A stretch of DNA of 64,000 bases from Thioalbus denitrificans (GTDB lineage: Bacteria > Pseudomonadota > Gammaproteobacteria > DSM-26407), in contig NZ_QPJY01000001.1 of the NCBI RefSeq assembly GCF_003337735.1, positions 596,077-660,076 on the forward strand. The letters run 5' to 3'. Of this stretch, positions 52,156 through 61,294 are shown piece by piece; positions within the stretch are counted from its first letter, which is position 1, and each line of letters begins with the position of its first letter. The notes beneath the pieces are model-generated. The model worked only from the letters and a program-made list of their open reading frames with translations, searched no databases and was not told the origin of the DNA. The position numbers and the translations under genes are program-made.

Positions 52156-53168
52156 CAGCGCTCCGGCTGCGGCCGGTCGGTATCGATGTGCGGCGGGCTC
52201 AGCCGGTCGTTGTCCGGCCGCGGCCGGAAGCATTCGGGCGGCACCCGGGGATCGCGGCCGAAGTCGCGGTCGGAGACATCCAGCGCGCAATGCTGGTCCA
52301 CCCACTGCAGCAGGCTGCCGCGGGGAGAGGCCGCCTGCACCTGGTCGCAGGCCTCGATGCACTGGGCGCACTGGGTGCAGGTGAACATGTGGCGCTTGAT
52401 GGTGCGCGGCTTCAGGCGCATGGGGCAGGTGTTCTCGCAGGCCTTGTCGCAGTCGGTGCAGGCGGAGACCCGCGAGCGGTCGAAGCCCACCACCATGGCG
52501 CGCTTGTTGCCCATCCAGACCAGGCTCTGGAACAGGCCGATGGCGCAGCCGAAGCGGCAGAAGAGGTGGCGGGCGAAGAGGAATTCCAGCGTCAGGACCA
52601 GGGTGGCGGCGGTGAGGAAGATGGCCTGGAAGCGGGTCAGCGAGCCACCCAGCAGGTTGCCGTAGACCTCCGCCGGATTCCACAGGTAGGTGAGCAGGGA
52701 CAGGGCCCACAGGAAGGCGAATCCCGTTGCCGCCGGGAACACCGCCAGCCACCAGCGCCGGCGCGGGTGGATCACCCGGCCGTCGGGCTGTCGCTCGGGC
52801 AGTGGCCGGCGCTCCCACAGGGTGGGCTTGCCGGAGGCGCGGCGCATGAGGCTGTTGATGAGCTCCACCACCGAGAAGTGGGGACAGAGCCAGCCGCAGT
52901 AGAGGCGGCCGTAGCGCCAGGAGAGCCACACCCCCGTCCCCACCACCAGGGCGATGGGCAGAAAGCCGCGCAGGATGATGTTGACCGCCGCCTCGCCGGC
53001 GCCGATGCGCCCGTCGAGGAAGGGATCGAGGCCCAGGGTCCACTCCTGCCCGAGGAGGACGAAGTGCCCGACGCTGAGGTCGAGCCGGAACAGGTCCAGC
53101 GGCGGGGCGAGGACGAACAGGGCGAAGAAGCCCACCTGGGTCCAGGCGCGCAGAGTCTGTCTATTCAT
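52155..53168 (-). CDS. Membrane polyferredoxin (NapH/NosR/CcoG-like)
   Basis: 337 residues with about five membrane helices. Two YCGWLCPHFS / FCRFGCAIGLFQS motifs are typical of NapH/NosR/CcoG membranes. Two [4Fe-4S] motifs follow (ACTDCDKACENTCPM, TCTQCAQCIEACD). Relatives pass electrons from quinol to periplasmic reductases or help oxidase assembly. It sits inside the nor row between NorQ and NorD and is translationally coupled to both neighbours by 1- and 4-nt overlaps. Its job in NO reduction is not established; electron supply for NorCB maturation is a guess. Confidence 0.85.
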   Translation of the reverse strand: MNRQTLRAWTQVGFFALFVLAPPLDLFRLDLSVGHFVLLGQEWTLGLDPFLDGRIGAGEAAVNIILRGFLPIALVVGTGVWLSWRYGRLYCGWLCPHFSVVELINSLMRRASGKPTLWERRPLPERQPDGRVIHPRRRWWLAVFPAATGFAFLWALSLLTYLWNPAEVYGNLLGGSLTRFQAIFLTAATLVLTLEFLFARHLFCRFGCAIGLFQSLVWMGNKRAMVVGFDRSRVSACTDCDKACENTCPMRLKPRTIKRHMFTCTQCAQCIEACDQVQAASPRGSLLQWVDQHCALDVSDRDFGRDPRVPPECFRPRPDNDRLSPPHIDTDRPQPER

Positions 53169-53602
53169 GATTCATGCCGGTCATGACAGCAGGTGGCCAT
53201 GCCCACCAGCGGGTAGCGGTAGTGGCGGCCGGCCATCGCCCGGGCCAGCCCGATCATCCCCAGCACCACCAGGGTGGAGTGGCAGAGGGTGAAGTAGAGG
53301 ATGACCACCAGCCAGGTATGGCCCGAGGCGTAGCCGCCGGTGATGATGATGAGCCCGTTGACCAGCACCAGCAGCAGGCCGGCCCAGACACTGGCCGACA
53401 GGGTCTGGCGCAGGTGGCAGGCGGCCAGCGGCGGGGCGTCGCGGTGGTGGCGCAGGTAGAGCCACAGCAGCACACCGAAGGCCAGCCCCGGCGCCAGCAG
53501 CAGGTTGGCCAGGTAGAGGGATTCGGCGGCCACGGCCAGCCCCTGGCCGGGCGCCGGGGCTTCGGCGGGCCGTTCCGGGAACTGTTCGCGCTCGTCGCTC
53601 AT
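53165..53602 (-). CDS. Four-helix membrane protein within the nor operon
   Basis: 145 residues with four hydrophobic segments (LLLAPGLAFGVLLWLYL, ASVWAGLLLVLVNGLIIITGGY, TWLVVILYFTLCHSTLVVLGMIGL) and a C-terminal tail YPLVGMATCCHDRHES carrying a CCH motif. It is coupled by a 4-nt overlap to the polyferredoxin gene. The pattern resembles small uncharacterised DUF4870-like membrane proteins. The CCH/RH tail might bind a metal. No function can be assigned beyond co-expression with norQ and norD. Confidence 0.75.
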   Translation of the reverse strand: MSDEREQFPERPAEAPAPGQGLAVAAESLYLANLLLAPGLAFGVLLWLYLRHHRDAPPLAACHLRQTLSASVWAGLLLVLVNGLIIITGGYASGHTWLVVILYFTLCHSTLVVLGMIGLARAMAGRHYRYPLVGMATCCHDRHES

Positions 53603-53608
53603 CGTTTT

Positions 53609-54424
53609 CTAGCGGCCGAAGCTCGCCAGCACCACCTCCATCAGCGCCTCCACCGCTTCGGGGTCGTCGGTGAGCGGCTCCACCAGGGCGGCCCGGCAGG
53701 CCTCCACGGGGTCGAAGCCGCTGCGGATGAGGGTGGCGGTATAGATCAGCAGCCGGGTGGAGGCGGACTCCTCCAGGTCGTGGTCCTTCAGCGCCCGCAG
53801 GGCGTTGGCCAGGTTGACCAGGGTCTGGGCCAGGTCCCGGTCGACGCCGGTCTCCCCCTCGATGACCTCCTGCTCCTGCCGCGCATCGGGGTAGCCGAAG
53901 CGCAGGGCCACGAAGCGCTGCCGCGTGCTCGGCTTCATGCCCTTCATCAGGTGCTGGTAGCCGGGGTTGTAGGAGACCACCAGCATGAACCCGGGCGGCG
54001 CCTCCAGCACCTCGCCGGTGCGCTCGATGGGCAGGATGCGGCGGTCGTCGGAGAGGGGATGGAGCACCACGGTAGTGTCCTTGCGCGCCTCCACCACCTC
54101 GTCCAGGTAGCAGATGGCCCCTTCGCGCACGGCGCGGGTGAGGGGGCCGTCGCTCCAGTAGGTGACCCCGTCGCCGATGAGGTGGCGGCCCACCAGGTCG
54201 GCGGCGGTGAGATCGTCGTGGCAGGCCACGGTGTACAGGGGGCGGCCCAGGCGGGCGGCCATGTAGCTCACGAAGCGGGTCTTGCCGCAGCCGGTCGGGC
54301 CCTTGAGCAGTACCGGCAGCTGATGGCGGGCGGCGTGCTCGAACAGCGCCACCTCGTTGCCCTGGGGCAGGTAGAAGGGCAGCTCGCCCGCGGCTTCGTG
54401 CAGGGGTTCGGCGTTGGCAGTCAT
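53609..54424 (-). CDS. norQ: NorQ/CbbQ-type AAA+ ATPase
   Basis: 271 residues. Walker A is LLKGPTGCGKTRFV (about 39-52), Walker B is ICYLDEVVEARKDT, and the sensor region VVSYNPGYQHLMKGMKPSTRQRFVAL is strongly conserved in NorQ/CbbQ. The N-terminus PFYLPQGNEVALFEHAA fits NorQ. It partners NorD as a MoxR-type ATPase that activates NO reductase. It lies 28 nt upstream of the NorF-like gene's stop on the minus strand, in the order norC-B-E-F-Q. Confidence 0.94.
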   Translation of the reverse strand: MTANAEPLHEAAGELPFYLPQGNEVALFEHAARHQLPVLLKGPTGCGKTRFVSYMAARLGRPLYTVACHDDLTAADLVGRHLIGDGVTYWSDGPLTRAVREGAICYLDEVVEARKDTTVVLHPLSDDRRILPIERTGEVLEAPPGFMLVVSYNPGYQHLMKGMKPSTRQRFVALRFGYPDARQEQEVIEGETGVDRDLAQTLVNLANALRALKDHDLEESASTRLLIYTATLIRSGFDPVEACRAALVEPLTDDPEAVEALMEVVLASFGR

Positions 54425-54452
54425 CGTTCGCTCTCCGTCAGCCCGGCGCCCG

Positions 54453-54737
54453 TCATTGCAGGCCCAGCAGGTAGGCCCCGGCGATGGAGGCGCCCACCGC
54501 CGCGAGCCAGAGGAACAGCACCACCCGCCAGAACAGGCGCACGCGGCGCAGGCCCATGAACCAGTCCACCACCAGCTGTCCCTTCACCAGGGTGGTGAGG
54601 AGGACGAAGCCCACCGCGGTCAGCCCGCCCAGGTGCAGCTCGCCCACCGTGTAGGTGACCCCCGTCAGCGCCACGAGCACCAGCCACACGGCGGTGCAGG
54701 GGCGGATGAGCCGGGTTTGCGCTGTCGTTGTCGTCAT
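54453..54737 (-). CDS. NorF-like / cytochrome oxidase subunit IV family protein
   Basis: 94 residues with three membrane helices (AVWLVLVALTGVTYTVGEL, AVGFVLLTTLVKGQLVVDWFMGL, LFWRVVLFLWLAAVGASIAGAYLL). The KGQLVVDWFMGLRR motif matches the prokaryotic COX4 family, whose members in nor clusters are called NorF. It lies 6 nt downstream of norE. NorE and NorF are not part of the purified enzyme but enhance NO reductase activity in known denitrifiers. Confidence 0.85.
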   Translation of the reverse strand: MTTTTAQTRLIRPCTAVWLVLVALTGVTYTVGELHLGGLTAVGFVLLTTLVKGQLVVDWFMGLRRVRLFWRVVLFLWLAAVGASIAGAYLLGLQ

Positions 54738-54743
54738 CTTCGC

Positions 54744-55349
54744 TTACCTGATTACATAGACCAGGGGGAACAGGATGATCCAGACCAGGTCCACCATGTG
54801 CCAGTAGGAGGCCCCGGTTTCCACCCCGGTGTGATCGTCACGGCTGTAGCCGCCCTGGTGCGCCTTCACCATCACCACCGCCAGGATGACCATGCCGAGG
54901 ATTACGTGCATGAAGTGAAAGAAGGTCAGCGACAGGTAGAACATGTAGAAGGTGTTGGTGCTCAGCGTGATGCCCTCGGAGAACTTGGCGTAGAACTCGA
55001 AGCTCTTGATGCCGAGGAAGACGAAGCCGAGCAGGACCGCCGCACCGAGCCAGCGGGCGCAGAGGCGGTTGCGGTTCTCGCGGATGGCCGCCACCGCGCG
55101 CACCACGAAGTAGCTGCTGGTGATGAGCACCAGGGTGTTGATGGCGCCGGAGGTGCGGTCGAGCAGCAGCTGGGAGGTGTTGAACAGCTCCACGTGGCCG
55201 CTGCGGGCGAAGGCGTAGGCGATGAAGAAAATGCCGAACACCAGCAGCTCGGCGAGGATGAAGATCCAGATGGCGAAGTCACCCGGCAGTCCCTCCCGCT
55301 CCCGGACCGGCCGGGCCGGTGCCTCCAGCTCCATGAGATTCGCGTTCAT
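54744..55349 (-). CDS. norE: NorE, cytochrome oxidase subunit III-like protein
   Basis: 201 residues with five membrane helices in COX3 style: PGDFAIWIFILAELLVFGIFFIAYAFAR, LLDRTSGAINTLVLITSSYFVVRAV, YMFYLSLTFFHFMHVILGMVILAVV and YWHMVDLVWIILFPLVYVI. The ETGASYWHMVDLVW ending is typical of subunit III/NorE. It starts 75 nt beyond the norB stop, after a terminator-like hairpin, so it may be expressed less than norCB. Confidence 0.92.
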   Translation of the reverse strand: MNANLMELEAPARPVREREGLPGDFAIWIFILAELLVFGIFFIAYAFARSGHVELFNTSQLLLDRTSGAINTLVLITSSYFVVRAVAAIRENRNRLCARWLGAAVLLGFVFLGIKSFEFYAKFSEGITLSTNTFYMFYLSLTFFHFMHVILGMVILAVVMVKAHQGGYSRDDHTGVETGASYWHMVDLVWIILFPLVYVIR

Positions 55350-55380
55350 TTAGTTGATTGAAATGCTCGGGTAGTTCGGT

Positions 55381-55412
55381 AAACAAAAGGGGGGAGCGTC
55401 GCCGCTCCCCCC
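55381..55412 (-). terminator. Terminator-like hairpin between norB and norE
   Basis: On the minus strand the stem GGGGGGAGCG/CGCTCCCCCC with a 4-nt loop (55389-55412) is followed by TTTTGTTT (55388-55381). It lies between the norB stop and the norE start. As the downstream genes are co-directional, it probably attenuates and does not fully end transcription. Confidence 0.6.
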
Positions 55413-55424
55413 CGGGAGCGGCCG

Positions 55425-56825
<1,401 letters not shown>

Positions 56826-56832
56826 CTACTCG

Positions 56833-57261
56833 TCAGCCCTCGATGTTCGGCGGCCAGTTCCGCGCCGTCTTGATTTCACCGGAATACTTGAAGAAGGCCA
56901 CCAGGGCGTCCAGCTCCTCCTCGGTGAGGTGGAAGTTGGGCATCTGGCGGCGCCCCTCCGCCTTGGTGGGCATGGCGGCGATCCAGGCCTTGATGAAGTC
57001 GGGACCGCGCCGCTCATAGACATTGCCGAGCTCCGGGGCGAAATAGGCCCCCTCGCCCAGCAGCGTATGGCAGCCGATGCAGTCGTTCTCCTCCCACACC
57101 TTCTTGCCCAGCGCGACCTGGGGCGTGATCGCGCCCCGGTTGTCGCGATCCGGCAACGCGCTGTTGGTATCGAAAGTCAGGGCCAGAAACAGGAGGAAGA
57201 AAAAGACCGATCCTCCCAGGTAGATGTTTCTGGCCATGGACTTGGTAAAAGTCTCACTCAT
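56833..57261 (-). CDS. norC: Nitric oxide reductase cytochrome c subunit NorC
   Basis: 142 residues from ATG 57261; the start MSETFTKSMARNIYLGGS is nearly identical to known NorC N-termini, whereas the upstream extension to 57333 is not. One membrane anchor (VFFFLLFLALTF) is followed by a cytochrome c domain with CIGCHTLLGEGAYFAPEL and the axial Met in GRRQMPNFHL. It passes electrons to NorB. A DNR-type box lies 89-102 bp upstream of the start codon. Confidence 0.96.
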   Translation of the reverse strand: MSETFTKSMARNIYLGGSVFFFLLFLALTFDTNSALPDRDNRGAITPQVALGKKVWEENDCIGCHTLLGEGAYFAPELGNVYERRGPDFIKAWIAAMPTKAEGRRQMPNFHLTEEELDALVAFFKYSGEIKTARNWPPNIEG

Positions 57262-57349
57262 GGCAGAACCCCCCGTATTGGACTTTGTGCATACTTGGAC
57301 GCAATGGACCACAGCGTCTTGAATCATCCGCAATCCCCCCCGGCGGGCC

Positions 57350-57363
57350 TTGACCTATGTCAA
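57350..57363. promoter_or_regulatory. DNR/NnrR-type box between norC and the tri-heme cytochrome
   Basis: TTGACCTATGTCAA, a perfect TTGAC-N4-GTCAA palindrome and identical to the box before nirS. It lies between divergent genes (norC starts at 57261, tri-heme cytochrome at 57450) and could activate both. A TATAGG at 57391 could be the -10 on the plus strand. Confidence 0.8.
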
Positions 57364-57449
57364 CCCAGTATTTTCCTAAGATTTGCAGGGTATAGGGGCG
57401 CCGGGCGGATGGCGGCGCCGACCACGGACCTGCCTGGAGCGAGTGAGCC

Positions 57450-58289
57450 ATGAGAAGCCGTTTTGCGATTTTCCCGTCCCTGCTGCTGGCGCTGGTCGCC
57501 ACAGCGGCCCACGCCGCCGCGGTGCTGCCCGCGCCGCCGCCGGAGCTGGCGCGCTGGTACAAGCCGCAGAACGAGCGCCAGGTGTGGCTGCACAACATGT
57601 TCCAGCTGCGCCGCACGCTGCAGGCCGTGGAGATGTACCTGGACGCGGGAGACCGGCAGCGGGCGCTGGCGTGGGCGGAGCGGTTCCGCGAGCACTACGG
57701 GGCCGTCGCGGAGATGGTGCCGGCCTGGTCGGAGGAGATCGACGGGGAGGCCGTCGAGCGCCTGGTGGCCGCGCTGGGGCCGGCCGGGACCGGGAGCGCC
57801 GGGCACGAGCTGCGGCGCATCCGCCTGACCTGCAAATCGTGTCACGGCGACTACCGGGCGGTGGTGGCGGCGCTCTACCGCGCGCCCGATTACGGGTCGA
57901 TCACCGTCGCGGGTGAAGGGGAGGAGGCGTCGCAGACCCTGGCGGAGGCGATGGAGTCGCTCAGCCACGAGGTCAACGGTGTGCTCATCGCCCTGCAGGA
58001 CGAACGCCCCGCCGCGGCCGCAGGACACGCCGCCGCGCTGGAGCGCGGGCTGGAGCGGATCCGGCCCAGCTGCGCTTCATGCCACCGCGACGCGCCGCCG
58101 GTGGAGCGGATCCTGGGCGCGGCGACGGAGGAGGCGCTGCGGATGCTGCGCGAGGCCATCGCGGCGGGCGATCAGCGCGCGGCCGGGCGCCAGGTGGCCG
58201 AGGTGGCGGTGACGGTCTGTGCGCGCTGCCACGGCGTGCACCGCACCCTGGGGGATCTGCGCCGGGTGATCGACGCCGCGCTGGAGTGA
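57450..58289 (+). CDS. Periplasmic tri-heme cytochrome c, uncharacterised
   Basis: 279 residues with a signal peptide (SLLLALVATAAHAAAVLP). Three heme motifs occur late and evenly spaced: CKSCH (about 128), CASCH (about 208) and CARCH (about 253). The N-terminal ~120 residues are helical and heme-free (RWYKPQNERQVWLHNMFQLRRTLQAVEMYL). I do not recognise a characterised homologue. Divergent arrangement from norC across a shared DNR-type box suggests expression with NO reductase, perhaps as an electron carrier or NO-binding cytochrome. Start ATG 57450. Confidence 0.82.
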   Translation: MRSRFAIFPSLLLALVATAAHAAAVLPAPPPELARWYKPQNERQVWLHNMFQLRRTLQAVEMYLDAGDRQRALAWAERFREHYGAVAEMVPAWSEEIDGEAVERLVAALGPAGTGSAGHELRRIRLTCKSCHGDYRAVVAALYRAPDYGSITVAGEGEEASQTLAEAMESLSHEVNGVLIALQDERPAAAAGHAAALERGLERIRPSCASCHRDAPPVERILGAATEEALRMLREAIAAGDQRAAGRQVAEVAVTVCARCHGVHRTLGDLRRVIDAALE

Positions 58290-58296
58290 GCGCGGC

Positions 58297-58485
58297 TCAG
58301 CGCGGCAGCCACAGTGCGATGAGGATGCAGGCGATTGCCAGCAGCGCGACCCAGAGGGCGAAGCGGCGCTGCGCCCCGGGGCGCCAGCCCCGCTGCCGGA
58401 AATGGGATGGCGCGCCGCAGGCCGGGCAGTGCGGGAGCTCCCCGGAGAAGCGCTCGCCGCAGTAGATGCAGTTGACTCGGCTCAT
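58297..58485 (-). CDS. Small zinc-ribbon membrane protein
   Basis: 62 residues. An N-terminal zinc ribbon CIYCGERF...HCPACGAP (two CxxC pairs) is followed by a basic stretch and one membrane helix (FALWVALLAIACILIALWL). It ends 8 nt from the convergent tri-heme cytochrome stop and lies 22 nt downstream of the membrane hemerythrin gene, with which it probably forms an operon. Function unknown. Confidence 0.72.
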   Translation of the reverse strand: MSRVNCIYCGERFSGELPHCPACGAPSHFRQRGWRPGAQRRFALWVALLAIACILIALWLPR

Positions 58486-58507
58486 GCTGAGTTGGTTTCC
58501 CCGCCCC

Positions 58508-59074
58508 TCACCGCACGCCCTTGCCGTTCAGGAACGGCCCGTAGCGCTGATCGGTGCCGTTGATGTGGTTGAGCAGCCACTCCTTCAGGAACCGGGCCAG
58601 GGGCTCGAGGGCCTCCTCGCCCTCCGCGTGGTAGCGGGTGACCATGCCGTTCACCTTGTCGATCATGTCGCGGTGCTCGCGCTGGTGCGCCTCGAGATCC
58701 GGGTAGCCGTTGTCGCGCATCAGCGCCTCTTCCCGGCCGAAATGGGTCCGGGTGTAGTCCACCAGCTCATCCAGCGCCTCGTGGATGAACTCCTCCCCGG
58801 TCTGGTAGTGGATGGCGGTCTGCAGGTTGTTGATGAGCCGCAGCAGTTTCTTGTGATCCGCGTCCAGGGCCGCCACGCCCACGCTGTAGCTCTCGTGCCA
58901 GCTCACGAAGCGCCGCTTCACCAGCAGGCGGTGGATGAAGGGGATGGCCGCGAGCAGTAACAGCGCGGTCCAGGCCAGGGGACTGGCGGGTCCGGAGAGG
59001 AAGCCGATGGCGGTGAGCACGATCAGCGCCAGGATCAGGATGGCCAGACCGAACATGGACAGGGTTTTTGACAT
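58508..59074 (-). CDS. Membrane-anchored hemerythrin-like protein
   Basis: 188 residues from ATG 59074; the frame is open upstream to 59182 but without a signal for start. Two hydrophobic helices (MFGLAILILALIVLTAIGFL, LAWTALLLLAAIPFIHRLLV) precede a complete hemerythrin domain with H in LDADHKKLL, HFGREEALM, HQREH (HxxxH) and HINGTD (HxxxxD). It would present an O2- or NO-binding di-iron domain at the inner membrane. It lies between the nor and nir genes, transcribed away from nirS. Confidence 0.87.
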   Translation of the reverse strand: MSKTLSMFGLAILILALIVLTAIGFLSGPASPLAWTALLLLAAIPFIHRLLVKRRFVSWHESYSVGVAALDADHKKLLRLINNLQTAIHYQTGEEFIHEALDELVDYTRTHFGREEALMRDNGYPDLEAHQREHRDMIDKVNGMVTRYHAEGEEALEPLARFLKEWLLNHINGTDQRYGPFLNGKGVR

Positions 59075-59315
59075 GGCGGTTCTCTCCGGTGACTGGTGGA
59101 TGCGCTCCCCGTTGACGGGTGCGCGCCCGGGCCGGGTGGCGGCGTCGTGCCCGGCCGGGCACGCGACGGGGCGGATGTTCACATTTGTTCACATTCCTGC
59201 CGGACGGGGTGGTACGCGCCTCATCCCCTGCCCCCGCAAACCCCTGCCGTCCCGGTAGCCGGAGCTATCGCGGACGACCTGTGCATACCTTGTCCCGGAA
59301 TGCGCCCACAGGTGG

Positions 59316-59329
59316 TTGACCTATGTCAA
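59316..59329 (+). promoter_or_regulatory. DNR/NnrR-type box upstream of nirS
   Basis: TTGACCTATGTCAA, identical to the nor box. A -10-like TTATCA/TATCAA is at 59351-59357, giving a start near 59364 with the box centre at about -41.5, the class II activation position. The gap 59075-59553 otherwise holds no gene; the implied nirS leader is about 190 nt. Confidence 0.82.
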
Positions 59330-59553
59330 GGCCCGGGTCTGGTATCGCCGTTATCAAATGTCCTTGACGTTCTCGGAGAAAGCTGTTCCAGCGACGAGCA
59401 GACAGCGTGGAGGGTTTTTTCGGTGGACTCCAGGGGGGGCGCGCAACGGTGCAATCCTCCTGCAGAACGAGCACCGGCCGGGTGTCGGCCATCAGTGTGC
59501 AGACACCCTGGGTGCTGGTGGTCACAGTGTATGACTGCAGCAAGGGGGGTAAC

Positions 59554-61185
59554 ATGAAAACAATGAAGTTGGGCATGACCGCGTTGAGTCTGGCCGTCGG
59601 GCTGGGCCTCGGCGGCGTTGCGATGCAGGCCGGTGCCGCGGATGCACCCACGCTTTCCAAGGACGATTTCGAAAAGGCGAAGACACTCTACTTCCAGCGT
59701 TGCGCCGGTTGTCATGGCGTGCTTCGCAAGGGCGCCACCGGCAAGAACCTGGAGCCCGAAAACACCATGAAGCTCGGCCAGGACCGACTCGAGCGCATCA
59801 TCACCCTCGGCACCGAGGGCGGCATGAACAACTTCGACGACATCATGCCGAAGGAGGACATCAGCCTCCTCGCCACCTACATCCAGATGGATCCGCCGAA
59901 GCCGCCGGAGATGTCCCTGGCCCTGATGAAGGAGCGGACCAAGGTCTACGTGGACCCGAAGGACTATCCCGCCAAGCCGCTGCATGACCGCAACTGGGAG
60001 AACTTCTTCCTGGTCATCGAGCGCGACGTGGGCAAGGTTGCGGTGGTGGACGGCGACAAGCACGAGATCGTCGCCCACATCGACACCGGCTACGCCGTGC
60101 ACGTGATCAAGGCCCTGGAGCACTCCACGGTCTCCAAGGCCGAGAACCCGGGCCGGTTCTGGTACACCATGGGCCGCGACGGCAAGCTCAACAAGATCGA
60201 TCTGTGGCAGACCCCGGACAAGATGCTGGTCGCGGAGACCCAGATCGCCTATGACGCCCGCGACGTGGCCATCTCCGGCGACGGCAAATACGTGGTGGGC
60301 GGCGCCTACTGGCCGCCGCATTTCGTGATTGTCGACGCCATGACCATGGAGCCGCTGAAGGTGGTCTCCTCCCGCGGGGTGAACGTGGATGGCGACTACG
60401 TGGAGGAGTCCCGCGTCGCCGCGGTCTACGACACGCCCAACGAGACCTCCTGGCTGGTCTCGATGAAGGAGCTGGGCCAGATGTGGCAGGTGGACTACAG
60501 CGACATCGACAACCTGCGCATCGAGAAGATCGACTCGGCCAAGTTCCTCCACGACGGTTTCTTCGATCCCACCGGCCGCTACTTCCAGATCGCCGCCAAC
60601 GCCTCCAACAAGATGGTGGTGGTGGACACCAAGGAGCGCAAGCTCGAGGCCATGATCGACGTGGGCAAGCTGCCCCATCCCGGCCCCGGCGCCAACTGGA
60701 ACGATCCGAAATGCGGTCCCGTCGGCGGCACCACCCACCTGGGCGAGGGCACCGTGACCGTGTGGGGCAACGATCCGGCCGGCCATCCCGACCAGGCCTG
60801 GAAGGTCTGCTACACGGTGGAGACCGACGGCCCCGGCCTGTTCATCCGCACCCATCCCAACAGCCAGTACGTCTGGGCGGACCAGACCAAGCATCCCGAG
60901 CCCGAGGTGCAGCAGACGATCCAGGTGTTCGACAAGGACACCCACGAAATCGTCAAGAGCATCCGCATCACCGACAAGCCCGGCTACGCCGCGGTGCATA
61001 CGGAGTTCAACGCCGACGGGACCGAGGTCTGGGTGTCGGTCTGGAACCGCAAGGACAGCAAGGAGCCCAATGGCGAGATCGTCATCTTCGATGCCAAGAC
61101 CCTGGAGGAGAAGGGGCGCATCAAGGGCTTCTACGCACCTACCGGCAAGTTCAACGTCCACAACCGCGTGGAACACGTCACCTGA
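59554..61185 (+). CDS. nirS: Cytochrome cd1 nitrite reductase NirS
   Basis: 543 residues from ATG 59554 (AAGGGGGG upstream; the earlier in-frame start is not plausible). A signal peptide (MTALSLAVGLGLGGVAMQAGAA) is followed by a c-type heme domain with RCAGCHGVLRKGATG (C50, C53, H54) and the d1 beta-propeller. The two active-site histidines that bind the nitrite/NO pocket are present: FLHDGF (H333) and KLPHPGPGAN (H375). The C-terminus APTGKFNVHN matches known NirS. It reduces nitrite to NO in the periplasm. No nirCFDLGHJEN genes for heme d1 synthesis follow; a terminator and a multiheme cytochrome gene come next. Confidence 0.96.
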   Translation: MKTMKLGMTALSLAVGLGLGGVAMQAGAADAPTLSKDDFEKAKTLYFQRCAGCHGVLRKGATGKNLEPENTMKLGQDRLERIITLGTEGGMNNFDDIMPKEDISLLATYIQMDPPKPPEMSLALMKERTKVYVDPKDYPAKPLHDRNWENFFLVIERDVGKVAVVDGDKHEIVAHIDTGYAVHVIKALEHSTVSKAENPGRFWYTMGRDGKLNKIDLWQTPDKMLVAETQIAYDARDVAISGDGKYVVGGAYWPPHFVIVDAMTMEPLKVVSSRGVNVDGDYVEESRVAAVYDTPNETSWLVSMKELGQMWQVDYSDIDNLRIEKIDSAKFLHDGFFDPTGRYFQIAANASNKMVVVDTKERKLEAMIDVGKLPHPGPGANWNDPKCGPVGGTTHLGEGTVTVWGNDPAGHPDQAWKVCYTVETDGPGLFIRTHPNSQYVWADQTKHPEPEVQQTIQVFDKDTHEIVKSIRITDKPGYAAVHTEFNADGTEVWVSVWNRKDSKEPNGEIVIFDAKTLEEKGRIKGFYAPTGKFNVHNRVEHVT

Positions 61186-61218
61186 GGATGCGCATGCGGT
61201 CTGAGTCGTAGTTGAGCC

Positions 61219-61258
61219 AGGGCGGGCATGGCAACGGTAATCATGCCCGCCCTTTTTT
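61219..61258 (+). terminator. Intrinsic terminator after nirS
   Basis: A perfect 12-bp stem AGGGCGGGCATG / CATGCCCGCCCT with an 11-nt loop, then TTTTT. It lies 33 nt after the nirS stop and before the next co-directional gene, so nirS is likely mainly monocistronic. Confidence 0.9.
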
Positions 61259-61294
61259 CAAGGGACTGTGCACGCGGTACGTTGGGGGGCAACG

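Noticed and set aside
52156..53043. An N-terminal extension of NorD to 53043
   Set aside because: The stretch is antiparallel-frame shadow of the polyferredoxin gene. ATG 52155 overlaps that gene's stop as expected for coupled genes.
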